From Chlorobiota bacterium (GTDB taxonomy: Bacteria > Bacteroidota > Ignavibacteria > Kapaibacteriales > NICIL-2), in assembly GCA_026415505.1 (NCBI GenBank), contig JAOAGY010000024.1, positions 1-36,535 on the forward strand: a stretch of DNA of 36,535 nt. The letters run 5' to 3'. Position 1 is the stretch's first letter. Each line of letters begins with the position of its first letter. Both the position numbers and the translations under genes were made by a program. The notes beneath the pieces are model-generated. The model ran no database searches and was not told the DNA's origin. It saw nothing but the letters and a program-made list of their open reading frames with translations. Below are positions 16,307 through 26,158 of the stretch, in pieces.

Positions 16307-18928
16307 ATGCGCTCTTTCGGTCGTACTGTCGCTGTCGAGCTTTTCGGAATTCTCCTGCTTGCAGTCGGCTTCTGGCTTACAGCTTCTGCGCGAGCATTCG
16401 ATAACCCGACCGCTCACAATCTGGACCGGCTCCACATCCCATCGCCGAGCGGAACACCGAAGTGGGCGAGTGTGCCGTTCCGCACCGACGCGATACCATC
16501 GTCGAGCATCCTGGCTGCCGATTCCGATGATCGGTACTGGGACCCGCAGTTCGGACCGCCGACGGGCGATACGCTCGTGGTGCAGGCTATCGTGACGAAG
16601 GGTGACTCGATCGTCATTGGCGGATATTTCCGCACGCTGCAGGGTATCCCGGTCAATTCGCTTGCGCTGTGGGACGGTAGTCGGTGGAAGCCGCTTGTCA
16701 CCGGCGGCGCGCTTACGACGACTGGACAAGCAGGAAACATCACCGCTTTGGCACTCGCACCCAATGGCGATCTCTACATCGCCGGGCAGTTCGCCAGAAT
16801 CGGCAATGTCGCTGCTTCCAATCTCGTCCGCTACGATTGGCAAACCGTGCAGCCACTCCCAGCAACGTTGAGTGGCGGGATTGCGGCGATGACGTTCATT
16901 GGCAACGATCTCTACGTCGGCGGTGCATTCAGGGACATCAACGGCGTCGCTGGCACACAGAGTATCGCACGGTGGGACGGTACCCAGTGGTACCCGCTCG
17001 GTAGCGGTGTGGACGATGGCAATGTTTCTGCGCTCTTCGCAGTCGGTAACGATCTCTACGTCGGTGGTTCGTTCAGTAGCGTCAGTGGGGTAGCGGCAAC
17101 GGCAATCGCACGATGGGACGGCACCCAGTGGCATGCGATGGGCGATGCATTGCGTGGCGAGACGCCCAACGTCACACCCCAGGTGTTCGACATCGACATG
17201 CTCGCATCGGGTCAGATCGTCATCGGCGGAGAATTCTACCGTAGCGGCTCGCGGCTGGTTCGTTACCTGGCAGTGTGGGACGGTCAGCAGTGGCAAGAAA
17301 TCGGACCGCCCGACGGCGTCGTTACCGCCGTTGCTGTCAAGGGCAGCAATCTCTACATCAGCGGCGGTTTCGAAACGGTCGGCGGCAGCGAGATATTCTT
17401 GGCAGCATGGTGGGACGGTTCCCAATGGCGTTCGATGGGTGGCGACCAGCTCAACAGCACGATGATGGTTCTCCAGCCGACTCCGATGGGCATCCTCGGT
17501 GGCGGTGGTTTCGACGCATCGCTCGACAACGGCTTCACGCTCAGAGGATTGGCACTATGGAACGGTTCCGCATGGGTCGGTATGGGCGGCAACCGTGGCA
17601 ATGGGATGGATGGAACGATTTTCGCGCTCGCCAGCGACGATGCCGGTTCGGTGTATGCGCTGGGGACGTTCAACAGAGCTGGACCAGTTGCTGCACCGCG
17701 TATGGCTCGATTCACGGGGACACGTTGGGAAGCCATCAGCGGACTTCCGTTCAACAACCAGCAACGGACATTCCATGCCATGACACGCTATCGGCAAGGA
17801 ACGCTCGCGGTCGCTGCTGTCTTCAATCTCAACGCGCAGGCAGTATCGGCAGTCCTCCAGTACGACCTTACCAGTAGCAGCTACACCCAACTCGCCACTG
17901 TCGGCGGAAGTATCAACGCACGCTCGATCTTCGCACTGACATACGATGCTGTGCGTGATCGGCTCTACTGTGGCGGGAATTTTCTCACGCTCAATGGTGA
18001 TACGGTCCGCGGGATTGCTGTTTTCGACGGGCAACGGTGGGCGAGCATGGGTGGTGGCATCTCGTCGGGACAAATCAACGCAATCGCAGTGCTACCGGAT
18101 GGGTCTGTCGTCGCAGCAGGTAATTTTTCGACGATCGGTGGCGAGAGCGCTCGCTCGATTGCACGGTGGGACGGAAACCGGTGGCGCGCACTATCCGACG
18201 GCATCGCGCTCGGATCACAGCAAGGCACAGTCTATGCGCTGTGGGTAGAAGGGCGCTCGCTGTACGTCGCTGGCAACTTCGATCGTGCTGGCTCGCTGCC
18301 CTGTGCCAATATCGCGCGGTGGAATCTCGATCGTGCCGAATGGGAATCGCTCGGCGGCGGTACTGATGGGACGATCTACGCATTGGCTTCGTACGGCAAC
18401 CAGCTCATCGTCGGGGGAAGCTTCACGCGGGCTGGCGACACGACGGCGAGTTTGATAGCTCGTTACGATCCCCAATCCAGTCAGTGGTACCGCATGGGAA
18501 GCGGGCTGGGCGGATCGTCAGCAGCGGTTCGCGCAATGACGATCGCAGGCGGTGCACTCTGCGTCGGCGGCAGTTTCGCGACTGCCGGAGGGCGCGCATC
18601 GGCATCGTTTGCACGTTGGTTGACCGGGGTCAGCAGCGTCGAAGACGAGCGACACCGACCAGAACTGTCCGATGTGCCGCTTGTGCTTTTTCCCCAGCCG
18701 CTGGGCGAGAATACTGTCGCGACAGCGGTCCTACGACTACCGCATGGCGGACAGCTCGTGCTGGATGCATTCACGCTCGACGGGCGCCGACTGGGGCAGC
18801 TCTGGAGCGGCATTCTCGACGCCGGCGAGCATCGCTGTACGTTCGATATCGGTTCGTGCAACGGTGCAGTCATGATCGTTGCCGAACTCGACGGTCGCCC
18901 GATCGGTTGGACGCTGGCGGTGCGATAG
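16307..18928 (+). CDS. Secreted beta-propeller repeat protein with T9SS type A-like sorting domain
   Basis: This is an 873-aa exported protein. The signal peptide is about residues 1-30 (MRSFGRTV start, ASARA-F cleavage). Most of the chain is a repeated blade of about 50 residues with the pattern NDLYVGGSF--I-GV----IARWDGTQW--LG-G, close to the propeller-like repeats often found in Bacteroidota cell-surface proteins; more than ten copies are visible. Residues 792-873 are a C-terminal domain with the T9SS type A layout (LVLFPQPLGENTV, LVLDAFTLDGRRLGQLWSG, LDAGEHRCTFDI, GAVMIVAELDGRPIGWTLAVR). It is thus a probable cargo of the translocon encoded by the convergent gene. The start was set at ATG 16307, where the signal peptide begins; longer in-frame versions overlap the divergent small gene. 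The ligand is unknown. Confidence 0.86.
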   Translation: MRSFGRTVAVELFGILLLAVGFWLTASARAFDNPTAHNLDRLHIPSPSGTPKWASVPFRTDAIPSSSILAADSDDRYWDPQFGPPTGDTLVVQAIVTKGDSIVIGGYFRTLQGIPVNSLALWDGSRWKPLVTGGALTTTGQAGNITALALAPNGDLYIAGQFARIGNVAASNLVRYDWQTVQPLPATLSGGIAAMTFIGNDLYVGGAFRDINGVAGTQSIARWDGTQWYPLGSGVDDGNVSALFAVGNDLYVGGSFSSVSGVAATAIARWDGTQWHAMGDALRGETPNVTPQVFDIDMLASGQIVIGGEFYRSGSRLVRYLAVWDGQQWQEIGPPDGVVTAVAVKGSNLYISGGFETVGGSEIFLAAWWDGSQWRSMGGDQLNSTMMVLQPTPMGILGGGGFDASLDNGFTLRGLALWNGSAWVGMGGNRGNGMDGTIFALASDDAGSVYALGTFNRAGPVAAPRMARFTGTRWEAISGLPFNNQQRTFHAMTRYRQGTLAVAAVFNLNAQAVSAVLQYDLTSSSYTQLATVGGSINARSIFALTYDAVRDRLYCGGNFLTLNGDTVRGIAVFDGQRWASMGGGISSGQINAIAVLPDGSVVAAGNFSTIGGESARSIARWDGNRWRALSDGIALGSQQGTVYALWVEGRSLYVAGNFDRAGSLPCANIARWNLDRAEWESLGGGTDGTIYALASYGNQLIVGGSFTRAGDTTASLIARYDPQSSQWYRMGSGLGGSSAAVRAMTIAGGALCVGGSFATAGGRASASFARWLTGVSSVEDERHRPELSDVPLVLFPQPLGENTVATAVLRLPHGGQLVLDAFTLDGRRLGQLWSGILDAGEHRCTFDIGSCNGAVMIVAELDGRPIGWTLAVR

Positions 18929-18934
18929 TAGCGC

Positions 18935-21900
18935 TCACCGTCCGCCGCTGATCGAGATGCGGAGTTCGACGCCGACTTCGGTCACGCTGAAACCGGGATT
19001 GGAAGCGCCGGTGGTGAACTCGCCGTTGTAGCGGAAAAAGGCTGTCGCCGTCACCAAGCGGCTCAGCGTGTAGCGCGCTCGCGGTTCGATGAGGATCGAG
19101 CGCCGCCCGTCCACTTCGGTGCCGTTGCCGGTCTGTTGGGCGTCGCGTCGCTCGCCGAGCAAGAATGCACGACGGCTCGATGCGCGGTAGGAGGCGATGA
19201 ACGAAAACTCGACGTCGTTTTTCAGCTCGATGCCCAACAGCGGGAAGCTGAATCCCCGCAGCGCGTAGTTGGCGTTGAGCGCCAGTTCGTTCTGTACTTC
19301 TTCGGTCAGCGTGCGTGCCGATGCGGCGATGCTGTAGTTGGTGCGCGTGTTGTAGCGAAGGTTCGCCGTCAGTAGCCCTTTGAGCTTTTTCTCGTCGAAC
19401 GAAAAGATCGCGCCCACCAGCGGTTGGAACTGCATCTGAACGGTTTGCGCATTGACCACGCGCCCGTTGTCGGTCGTGTAGGCGCTTTCGGAGTAGAGCG
19501 TCTGGTACGAGTGCTCCAGCGTGATGCGTTGCGCGAACTTTTCGAGCAGCCAGAATTTCTCGATGCCTTCCCACCGAAGCGACCAATTGACCTGCGGCAA
19601 GTATCGCTGCAAGACACCCGGCAAAAATTCGAACGCTTGCAATCCCGAAATGAACGCATCGGTCATGGCGTTCTGCAACGCCATCTGTTCGGCGATCGAA
19701 AGCGAGTCTTCGTTTTTGGTGCCGATGATCTGCGCTCGAAGCTGGCGATAACGCTCGACGACCGTTTCGGGGCGATTGTTGAAGCCAGCCAGAAAGAGCC
19801 AGTACGGCGCCGAGAGAAACGTCCGCTGGTACTGCTCGCTGAGCGTGACGTTGGTGAACGTCATCGCTCCTTGGGCATCGGTCGTGGTCAGTTGATTGCG
19901 GTTGATGCCGAACTGTGTGCGCCAGTTCAGTTCGAGCGTGGCGCCTTTCCAGAGCGGACGTGTGGTGCGGATTTCCAGTCCGGTTTGCTGCGAGATGTTG
20001 TCCTGGAACTGCGCGTTCGGCGGACGGATGCCGTAGTCTTCCCAGAACTGCACGAAGGGGAAACGTCCGGTCAAACGTGCGCCGATGCTCGCGTGCGGAT
20101 AGCGCACCAATCCGAGCTGGTAGGCTGCCGATGGTCCAAGAAGGAGCTCGCTGCCGCGTCCGGTCAGCATGCGTCCCCACAGGTTGCTGACGCCAGTGCC
20201 GCCGAACGCACCGGGTGTATTGGCGGTGTTGTTTTGCGTGAAGCTCAGCGTCACTTGCTGGTAGTCGAAAAAGATCGAACGCAGCACATCGAGCACATCG
20301 CCGAGCACGCTCGAACTTTTCGCTGTTGTGTCGCGCTGACCCGGGCGCTGCTGCGCTGGCGGTGTGATGCCGAACCACGCGTTGCTCATCGCTTGGAGCC
20401 GGAGATTGGCGTTCCAGCGAATCGTGTTGTTGTAGCTGACCTGCTTGACGGCGTCGCGCAGACGGGGATCGGGCTGAAGCGGATCGTTCCACGAATAGGT
20501 CGTCGTGAACGTGCCCGACAGGTCCAAAAAGCGGTTGAGATTGCCGATGTTCGGCAGCAGCGGTCGGAACGTCAGTGTGGTCGTCTGTTGCACCGATGTC
20601 GGCGTGCCGAAGTCGATCCAGCGATCGTTGTTGAAGAACATCTGGCGAACGATCTCCGAGCCGGTGCGTTGCCGTCCGAACGGATCGAGTTCGAGCGGCA
20701 CGAGCGTATTGGTTTGCGAGAGCTGATAGTCGAGCATCGGCGAGAGCAAGCCGCCTTCGGTGAACTTCCACTGCAGCGAGGCGGAGTTGGTCGCCGTGAA
20801 TCCCCGTTCGACCGGCGAGGGGAACGGCAGAAACCACGATTGTTCGGTCCGCCGATAGCGGGACAGCCGCGTCGAAAACGAGATGTTCTGCGGCAACAAG
20901 TTGATTTTCCAGCCGGCGTAGGTGTCCAGCAGCGGAATGCCGCTCATCCAGCCGCCGAGCGACAGTTGCGCCAACGTCGCCGGCAGCGGTAGCGAATACT
21001 GCGCCGTGAAATCCCACTGCCAGCGGAAACGTTCGGCATAGACGGGCGATTGCTCGGCTTCCTGGGCATAAGAGTAGCCGAGCACCAAGCGATTGAGCGT
21101 CTCGCGCACCAACCACAGCGACGTCGGAATGCCGAAGCGAAAGCCGAGGATGCTCCACTGCAACTGTGCGATGCGCGTGCGTGCGCGACGGCGGACGTAG
21201 TCGGCGCGATCGAGCGCTTCCTGCTGCGTTCCGCCAGATGAGAGCACGCTGTTATACGCCATCATCGCAGCTTCTTCGATGTTGACGTCGCTTTGCGCGG
21301 CGAAGATGGGTGTCCGCTCGCGAACCGTGCGCGTCAGTGCGAAGGGAATGCGAGCGTCTTTCCAGTCTTTCGGCAGGAATTTTTCCATGCCGAGTTCGAG
21401 CGTGAAGGTGAAATCGCGAGACTGCTCGCGCGTGCCGAAGCGCTCTTCGAGGCGGTGGAAGAAGGGGTTGGCTTGGGTGTACGCTGTGCGAATGGCGCCC
21501 AAGTCGGCGAGCTTGACGTCGAGATTGGCAGTGGCTGCCCAATCGGTGCGGGCGTCGGGTTCGACCAAGCGCAGCTCGTCAGCCCAAATCGTCGTGCTGA
21601 GCGCTTGCGGACAGCGCTCGCGCGGATTGGCGATGCCGATCGAAATGAACATCACGCGCGTCAGCAGCGGATTGCCCTGAATGGCAAAGCGTGCCAGCGG
21701 CTCGCCAGGCACGGGATAGGTGACGCGCTGCCACTGCATCATGCTGTCGCGCTGTGCTTTGAGTGCCGCCAGTGTCTGGAGCGGAATCGAGACGTTGCGC
21801 CATTGACGCACGATCGGCGCGCGGTACTCGTAGTAATTGGCGGTGTCGATGCCGAAGCGGATGAAAAATTGCGGTGCGGCAGTGTCGCCGGGAGTCAGAA

Positions 21901-24900
21901 AGAGCGAGTCGGGCGGAACGTAGTCCTGACCGCCGACGCCTTTGATGAACACCTTCAGCGAGCGGTAGTAGAAAAAGTCCATCGGGCGGAAGAGAAAGCG
22001 TGTGGCTTTGCGCTCGTCGCCGCACTGGAGATTGGTCACGCCGATCGCCAGCGATTGCTCGTTGAGCAGGATGTCGTTTTGAAAGTCGGGATTGGCAAGG
22101 TTCCGCGGCGGCTGCACACCCGGCGGCATGGTGTAGTAGTCGGGCGGACCGGCGTTCTCTTCGCGATTGACGAACGAAACACGAACGACCGTGTCGTTGG
22201 CGACGGCGCTGTTTTGCACTTGCGCATAGTTGACGCGCTGCCACTGCGAGCCGACGAATCGCCAATCGGCGATCGAAACTTTGATGCGCCCGCCCTTGAA
22301 CCAGACGCGCACATACTGGATGTTCGAAAACAGCGGATTGCCGACGATGCGCTTTGCCCCGCGCAGCGGAATGCGGTAGAGTCGCCACCCGTTGGTGCCA
22401 CCGCCGACGACTTGGGGATTGGCGTCCGATGGATCGAGATTGACTTCGTAGCTGAAATAGCTGTCGTCGAGCGAGATGGTTTGTCCGTTCTGTTTGTTGA
22501 GCACTTCGGTGTCGGGGAACTGCCCCAGTTCCGATTGCGAGGCGTTGCCTTCGTAGTTGTTCCACTGCACGAAGTCTTGGTCAACTTGCTGCTCGTTTGG
22601 TTTGGTGAAGTTGAAAAAGTAATCGTCGCGCGATGGGTCGCTTTCGAGGTTGAGCGGATACGGGTATGCAGCACGTTCGCCGGCATTGTCGAGCGCGTCA
22701 ATGCCGACGTCCTCGCCGGGGTCGATACGTCCGTTGGGGATGGGAGCGCCGGCAGTGATGCCGTCTTCGGTGTTGAGCCGGTAGTTCGGAATGATGTCTT
22801 CGCTGATTTGCCCCAAGTCGATGAACATGCGCGCACCGGGCTCGCGATCCTCGATGCGCATCATGATGTCGATGAAGTCGATGTTTTCCAGGTCGAAGTT
22901 CGAATTGAACGTCGAGATCAGCCGTTGCATGCCTGCCCAGAGGCGTTCGCGGTTGGCTGGGCGCTGCTGCCAGGGATTGATCTTGACCGAGTCCCATCGA
23001 GGATTGAGCGTGTCGATGTAGTCGGGGTTGGGGTTGTAGATACCGCGCCGATCGGGATCGAAGGTAATCACCAGCGGCGAAATGCGCGATTGCCCCTGAA
23101 CGGTTTGGCGATTGGGATAGACTTCGGCGATCGGCACGCGCGGCAAAAAGAAGTTGTACCAGTAGAGCTTGCCGCGGTAGAGCGCCCGCCGCTCGTGTTG
23201 TGAGTCAATTGTCGAATCAACGGGCGGCGATGAGTGTGTCCAGAGTGTGCTTGTCAAGCCCATCGAGATGAAGCGTTGCGCACCTTCGAAATCGTCGATG
23301 TAGGCGGCAGCTTGGTTGTTGTCGACGGGGATTTCCGAGATGCGTTTGTTCGGCGTCGGCATTTGCTGTGCCCATTCGCCGCGGAAGGTGATCGTCGAGT
23401 GCTCTTTGGTGCTGTAGAACGGCAGCCAGTTGAGCGCATCGGTGAGCCATTGTGCGTTCCAGTTCAGATTGGCGTCGAAACCGAGCATCGTGTTCGAGAT
23501 CGGCTCTTCGCCGAGGCGGACGCGATCGACGAGTGCAGCGGTGCTGAAATTCATCAGCGTGCTGCCGAGCGTCAGTGTTGCGTTGCGTGTACGCGAGAGC
23601 ACCAGGTCGGCACGCATTCCCAGCAGCGTGCGCGTTTGGATGTTCATCACGTCGTTCGATTCGTACTCGATGACCAGATCGCTGCCGGCTGCTTGCGCCT
23701 GTGGATTGCGAATGCTGACGATGCCCGAGTAGTAGTCCACGACATAGTCGTCGTTTTCGCGGAGTTGGCGTCCGCTCAAATACACACGCACACTGCCTGG
23801 GGCGACATACGGTCCGAGCGTGATACGACCGGCTGATTGCCCTTGTACATCGCCGATGATGAGCCAGCGATCCTGTGCGGTCTGCTGTTGAGCGAGGGCT
23901 TTTTGTACGTCATAGACAGCGCTGTAATAGTACTGCTTTGCCAGCGCAGGATTGCCGCGGCGTGCGAATGCCGAATCCAAGCCTTCCCGAAACGGTTCGA
24001 TCCAAGGGAAGATGATTTCGCCCCGTACCGCGTTGAAATAGGGACTGCCAGTGGCGAACTGTTGTTGCTGTCCGGGGAGCGTCCCTTGTCCTGGTGTAAA
24101 GCCAGCACCGGCTTGCTGCTGAGCTGGCGGTGCGCCGCCGGTAAAGTCGAACAAACCGTCGCCCGGTGGTTGTCCTGTTGCGTTGTTGACGCGGTCCACG
24201 CCGAGAGCTGTGACGAGCTTGTCGGATGTACCGTCGAGAATGTCGGTCGAGTCGTTATTGGTGCGCAGGTAGTAGATGTTGATCCGTGCATCTTGGGTCG
24301 AGACATTTGTCGCGTTGATGAAGTAGATGTTGCGCATTTGCCGCGCCCACAGGTTCGTAAAACCGGGCTGCAGATTCGGTCGGTAGATGAGCTTCAAGAT
24401 GAGCGTGTCGCCGTCTTTGGCGGTCGCCGAAAGCGTGCCGTGATAGAGGTCGTCGTCTTTCGAGGGCGAATCTCCTTCGGTGCGATAGGCGACGGCATAG
24501 GTACGGTCGCGACGGAATCCCCAGATGTCGAGCGTGCCGAGATTGGGGTTGAACGTAAAGCGCGATGGATCGAGTCGCACGAAGCGTCCGCGCTCGACCT
24601 TGCCCTGTTCGATGCGAACGGTCGGGCTTTTCATTGCTGCCGGATACCGCTCGCCTTGCGCAAAACGAATCGGCGAGAGCGTGTCGTAGGCGATGACCTC
24701 GATGCCGCCGACGGCTTGATCGCGGACGTCGGCGGTGCTTTCGTACACCTCGATTTCCTTGACCAGGAGCGGTCCGGCGGGAACCGGTACGGGTGTCGTC
24801 AGTTGCCAATACTGCCGATAGAGCCGCTTGTAAGCGGTGTCGAGGAAGTAGTGGTTTTCGGCGTAGTCGTAAGCGCGGAGCGCGAAGCTTGTCCGTGCAC

Positions 24901-25813
24901 TACCGCTGTTGGCACGGAGAATACGGCGATCGGCGCGGCGTTGGGCACCGATCGTTTTCAGATAGAGCGGACCGAACTGGAAATCGGCTCGTGCGCCGAA
25001 GAGAGCCTGCGATCCGCTGATGAACGTGCTCGTCGTCGGCAGTTGCACATTGCCCAGCTCGACGAGTTTGACGATGTCGTCGTCGTAGCCTTCGTAGCCG
25101 ATCTTGAAACGATTGTCGAATTCGAATTGACGCATCGTGTTCCAGTCGGTGCCGAGCCGGAATTTGTCGCCAATGCGTGCGCTAACGTTGAGTTGGATGT
25201 TCTGCGAAAACAGCGGCGCCGATTGACTCTGTCCGAACGCACTCGATGCTCCCAGGTTCTGCGAGTCCCATCGCCAGCCGGCGCGCAGATTGACCTCGCC
25301 GTTGACGGTGATGCTGATCTCCGGTTTGCCGAAAATCGTCGTCAGCGGATTCGGCGGCAGAGGAATCGAAATACCCGACGATTGCGAGAGCAGCTTTGCA
25401 AGGTTTCCACCGCTGAGCGCTCGTTTGAGATCGTAGCTGGTCGAGAGCGAATCCCACAGTTGCCGGCTGGTCTGGCGCCGGCGCTCGGCAAGGTATGCAT
25501 CGAGTTCGACGTAGCGCGGGAGCGAGACATCCGTGCCGCCGATCTGCTCGCGAATTTGGACGGTTCCGCTGGAGTCGAGCTGTCGGAGAATCTCCAATCC
25601 TGACGGACGACGACGAGCCAGTCCAGTGCTGTCCCCATACCGCAATGGAGTACGTCGCATCGGTCGGACGGTATCGGGAGGCGCTGTCCATCGTAGGTGT
25701 GCGTTGCTGCGCAGGGTAAACGCACACATGCTGCCGATTGCACATGCAATCCCGATGAGTGCACATGCCGCTCGACACGCGATCGTCGCCGAATTGTACG
25801 CGGATCGGTTCAC
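18935..25813 (-). CDS. sprA: Type IX secretion translocon protein SprA
   Basis: This 2292-aa protein is SprA (called Sov in Porphyromonas), the giant outer-membrane barrel through which CTD-tagged cargo leaves the cell in the type IX system, and which gliding species need for motility. Length is close to the usual 2300-2500. An export signal is likely in residues 1-40 (hydrophobic CALIGIACAIGSMCAF). The N-terminal third has the SprA-like run LPPNPLTTIFGKPEISITVNGEVNLRAGW with NIQLNVSARIGDKFRLGTDWNT. The rest has many barrel strands and conserved phrases such as YIDDFEGAQRFISMG. It ends in the beta-rich EVGVELRISISGGR. The initiator appears to be GTG 25813 without a strong ribosome binding site, so the exact N-terminus is uncertain. 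It ends six bases from the convergent cargo gene. No other T9SS component is in the window. Confidence 0.95.
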   Translation of the reverse strand: MNRSAYNSATIACRAACALIGIACAIGSMCAFTLRSNAHLRWTAPPDTVRPMRRTPLRYGDSTGLARRRPSGLEILRQLDSSGTVQIREQIGGTDVSLPRYVELDAYLAERRRQTSRQLWDSLSTSYDLKRALSGGNLAKLLSQSSGISIPLPPNPLTTIFGKPEISITVNGEVNLRAGWRWDSQNLGASSAFGQSQSAPLFSQNIQLNVSARIGDKFRLGTDWNTMRQFEFDNRFKIGYEGYDDDIVKLVELGNVQLPTTSTFISGSQALFGARADFQFGPLYLKTIGAQRRADRRILRANSGSARTSFALRAYDYAENHYFLDTAYKRLYRQYWQLTTPVPVPAGPLLVKEIEVYESTADVRDQAVGGIEVIAYDTLSPIRFAQGERYPAAMKSPTVRIEQGKVERGRFVRLDPSRFTFNPNLGTLDIWGFRRDRTYAVAYRTEGDSPSKDDDLYHGTLSATAKDGDTLILKLIYRPNLQPGFTNLWARQMRNIYFINATNVSTQDARINIYYLRTNNDSTDILDGTSDKLVTALGVDRVNNATGQPPGDGLFDFTGGAPPAQQQAGAGFTPGQGTLPGQQQQFATGSPYFNAVRGEIIFPWIEPFREGLDSAFARRGNPALAKQYYYSAVYDVQKALAQQQTAQDRWLIIGDVQGQSAGRITLGPYVAPGSVRVYLSGRQLRENDDYVVDYYSGIVSIRNPQAQAAGSDLVIEYESNDVMNIQTRTLLGMRADLVLSRTRNATLTLGSTLMNFSTAALVDRVRLGEEPISNTMLGFDANLNWNAQWLTDALNWLPFYSTKEHSTITFRGEWAQQMPTPNKRISEIPVDNNQAAAYIDDFEGAQRFISMGLTSTLWTHSSPPVDSTIDSQHERRALYRGKLYWYNFFLPRVPIAEVYPNRQTVQGQSRISPLVITFDPDRRGIYNPNPDYIDTLNPRWDSVKINPWQQRPANRERLWAGMQRLISTFNSNFDLENIDFIDIMMRIEDREPGARMFIDLGQISEDIIPNYRLNTEDGITAGAPIPNGRIDPGEDVGIDALDNAGERAAYPYPLNLESDPSRDDYFFNFTKPNEQQVDQDFVQWNNYEGNASQSELGQFPDTEVLNKQNGQTISLDDSYFSYEVNLDPSDANPQVVGGGTNGWRLYRIPLRGAKRIVGNPLFSNIQYVRVWFKGGRIKVSIADWRFVGSQWQRVNYAQVQNSAVANDTVVRVSFVNREENAGPPDYYTMPPGVQPPRNLANPDFQNDILLNEQSLAIGVTNLQCGDERKATRFLFRPMDFFYYRSLKVFIKGVGGQDYVPPDSLFLTPGDTAAPQFFIRFGIDTANYYEYRAPIVRQWRNVSIPLQTLAALKAQRDSMMQWQRVTYPVPGEPLARFAIQGNPLLTRVMFISIGIANPRERCPQALSTTIWADELRLVEPDARTDWAATANLDVKLADLGAIRTAYTQANPFFHRLEERFGTREQSRDFTFTLELGMEKFLPKDWKDARIPFALTRTVRERTPIFAAQSDVNIEEAAMMAYNSVLSSGGTQQEALDRADYVRRRARTRIAQLQWSILGFRFGIPTSLWLVRETLNRLVLGYSYAQEAEQSPVYAERFRWQWDFTAQYSLPLPATLAQLSLGGWMSGIPLLDTYAGWKINLLPQNISFSTRLSRYRRTEQSWFLPFPSPVERGFTATNSASLQWKFTEGGLLSPMLDYQLSQTNTLVPLELDPFGRQRTGSEIVRQMFFNNDRWIDFGTPTSVQQTTTLTFRPLLPNIGNLNRFLDLSGTFTTTYSWNDPLQPDPRLRDAVKQVSYNNTIRWNANLRLQAMSNAWFGITPPAQQRPGQRDTTAKSSSVLGDVLDVLRSIFFDYQQVTLSFTQNNTANTPGAFGGTGVSNLWGRMLTGRGSELLLGPSAAYQLGLVRYPHASIGARLTGRFPFVQFWEDYGIRPPNAQFQDNISQQTGLEIRTTRPLWKGATLELNWRTQFGINRNQLTTTDAQGAMTFTNVTLSEQYQRTFLSAPYWLFLAGFNNRPETVVERYRQLRAQIIGTKNEDSLSIAEQMALQNAMTDAFISGLQAFEFLPGVLQRYLPQVNWSLRWEGIEKFWLLEKFAQRITLEHSYQTLYSESAYTTDNGRVVNAQTVQMQFQPLVGAIFSFDEKKLKGLLTANLRYNTRTNYSIAASARTLTEEVQNELALNANYALRGFSFPLLGIELKNDVEFSFIASYRASSRRAFLLGERRDAQQTGNGTEVDGRRSILIEPRARYTLSRLVTATAFFRYNGEFTTGASNPGFSVTEVGVELRISISGGR

Positions 25814-26158
25814 AGGGCAACTGACAAATCAAAACGCAACCAGGCGCAACTGTCCATCGTTGGGGACGGTGCGGTTCTACGATTCTGATCGAGCGGGTAT
25901 CAATTCACGACGATCGGTAGCGTTGGCGCGCTAATGGTACATGATTGCTGCAACCCAAAAATACGCCCGTTGGACAATATCGGTACGGGACGCCGTTCGA
26001 GCGACTTCGACGAACAATGCAGCGGCATGTTGTGCTCGCTTCCGGTAGCGGCACAAGCTCCCGTATTTTCGCTCGCTCTTTCGTCGAATTGGACCGAAGA
26101 CGACCGCTCCCTGAATGGTTGGGAGCGGAGGGTGCCACCATGTCAGCGAGAACCAATT
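25814..26158. other. Intergenic region between divergent sprA and GH2-like gene
   Basis: This 345-bp spacer should hold the promoters for sprA and the plus-strand gene. No TAnnTTTG site with proper spacing was found for either direction. One clear hairpin exists: CCGCTCCC at 26104-26111 and GGGAGCGG at 26121-26128 with a 9-base loop, about 30 bases before the GTG at 26159, so it would lie in the leader of the plus-strand gene. No gene, tRNA or repeat family was recognised here. Confidence 0.5.

Noticed and set aside
18870-25603. Very long open frames antisense to and in another frame of sprA (about 760, 640, 590 and 520 codons)
   Set aside because: They lie wholly inside sprA, are rich in R, A, H and Q with no domains, and follow from GC-rich codon bias. 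The SprA frame accounts for the whole stretch.
25905-26156. Short minus-strand open frame in the sprA upstream region
   Set aside because: R/S-rich shadow-type composition, no start signal, and it overlaps the likely leader of the divergent gene.
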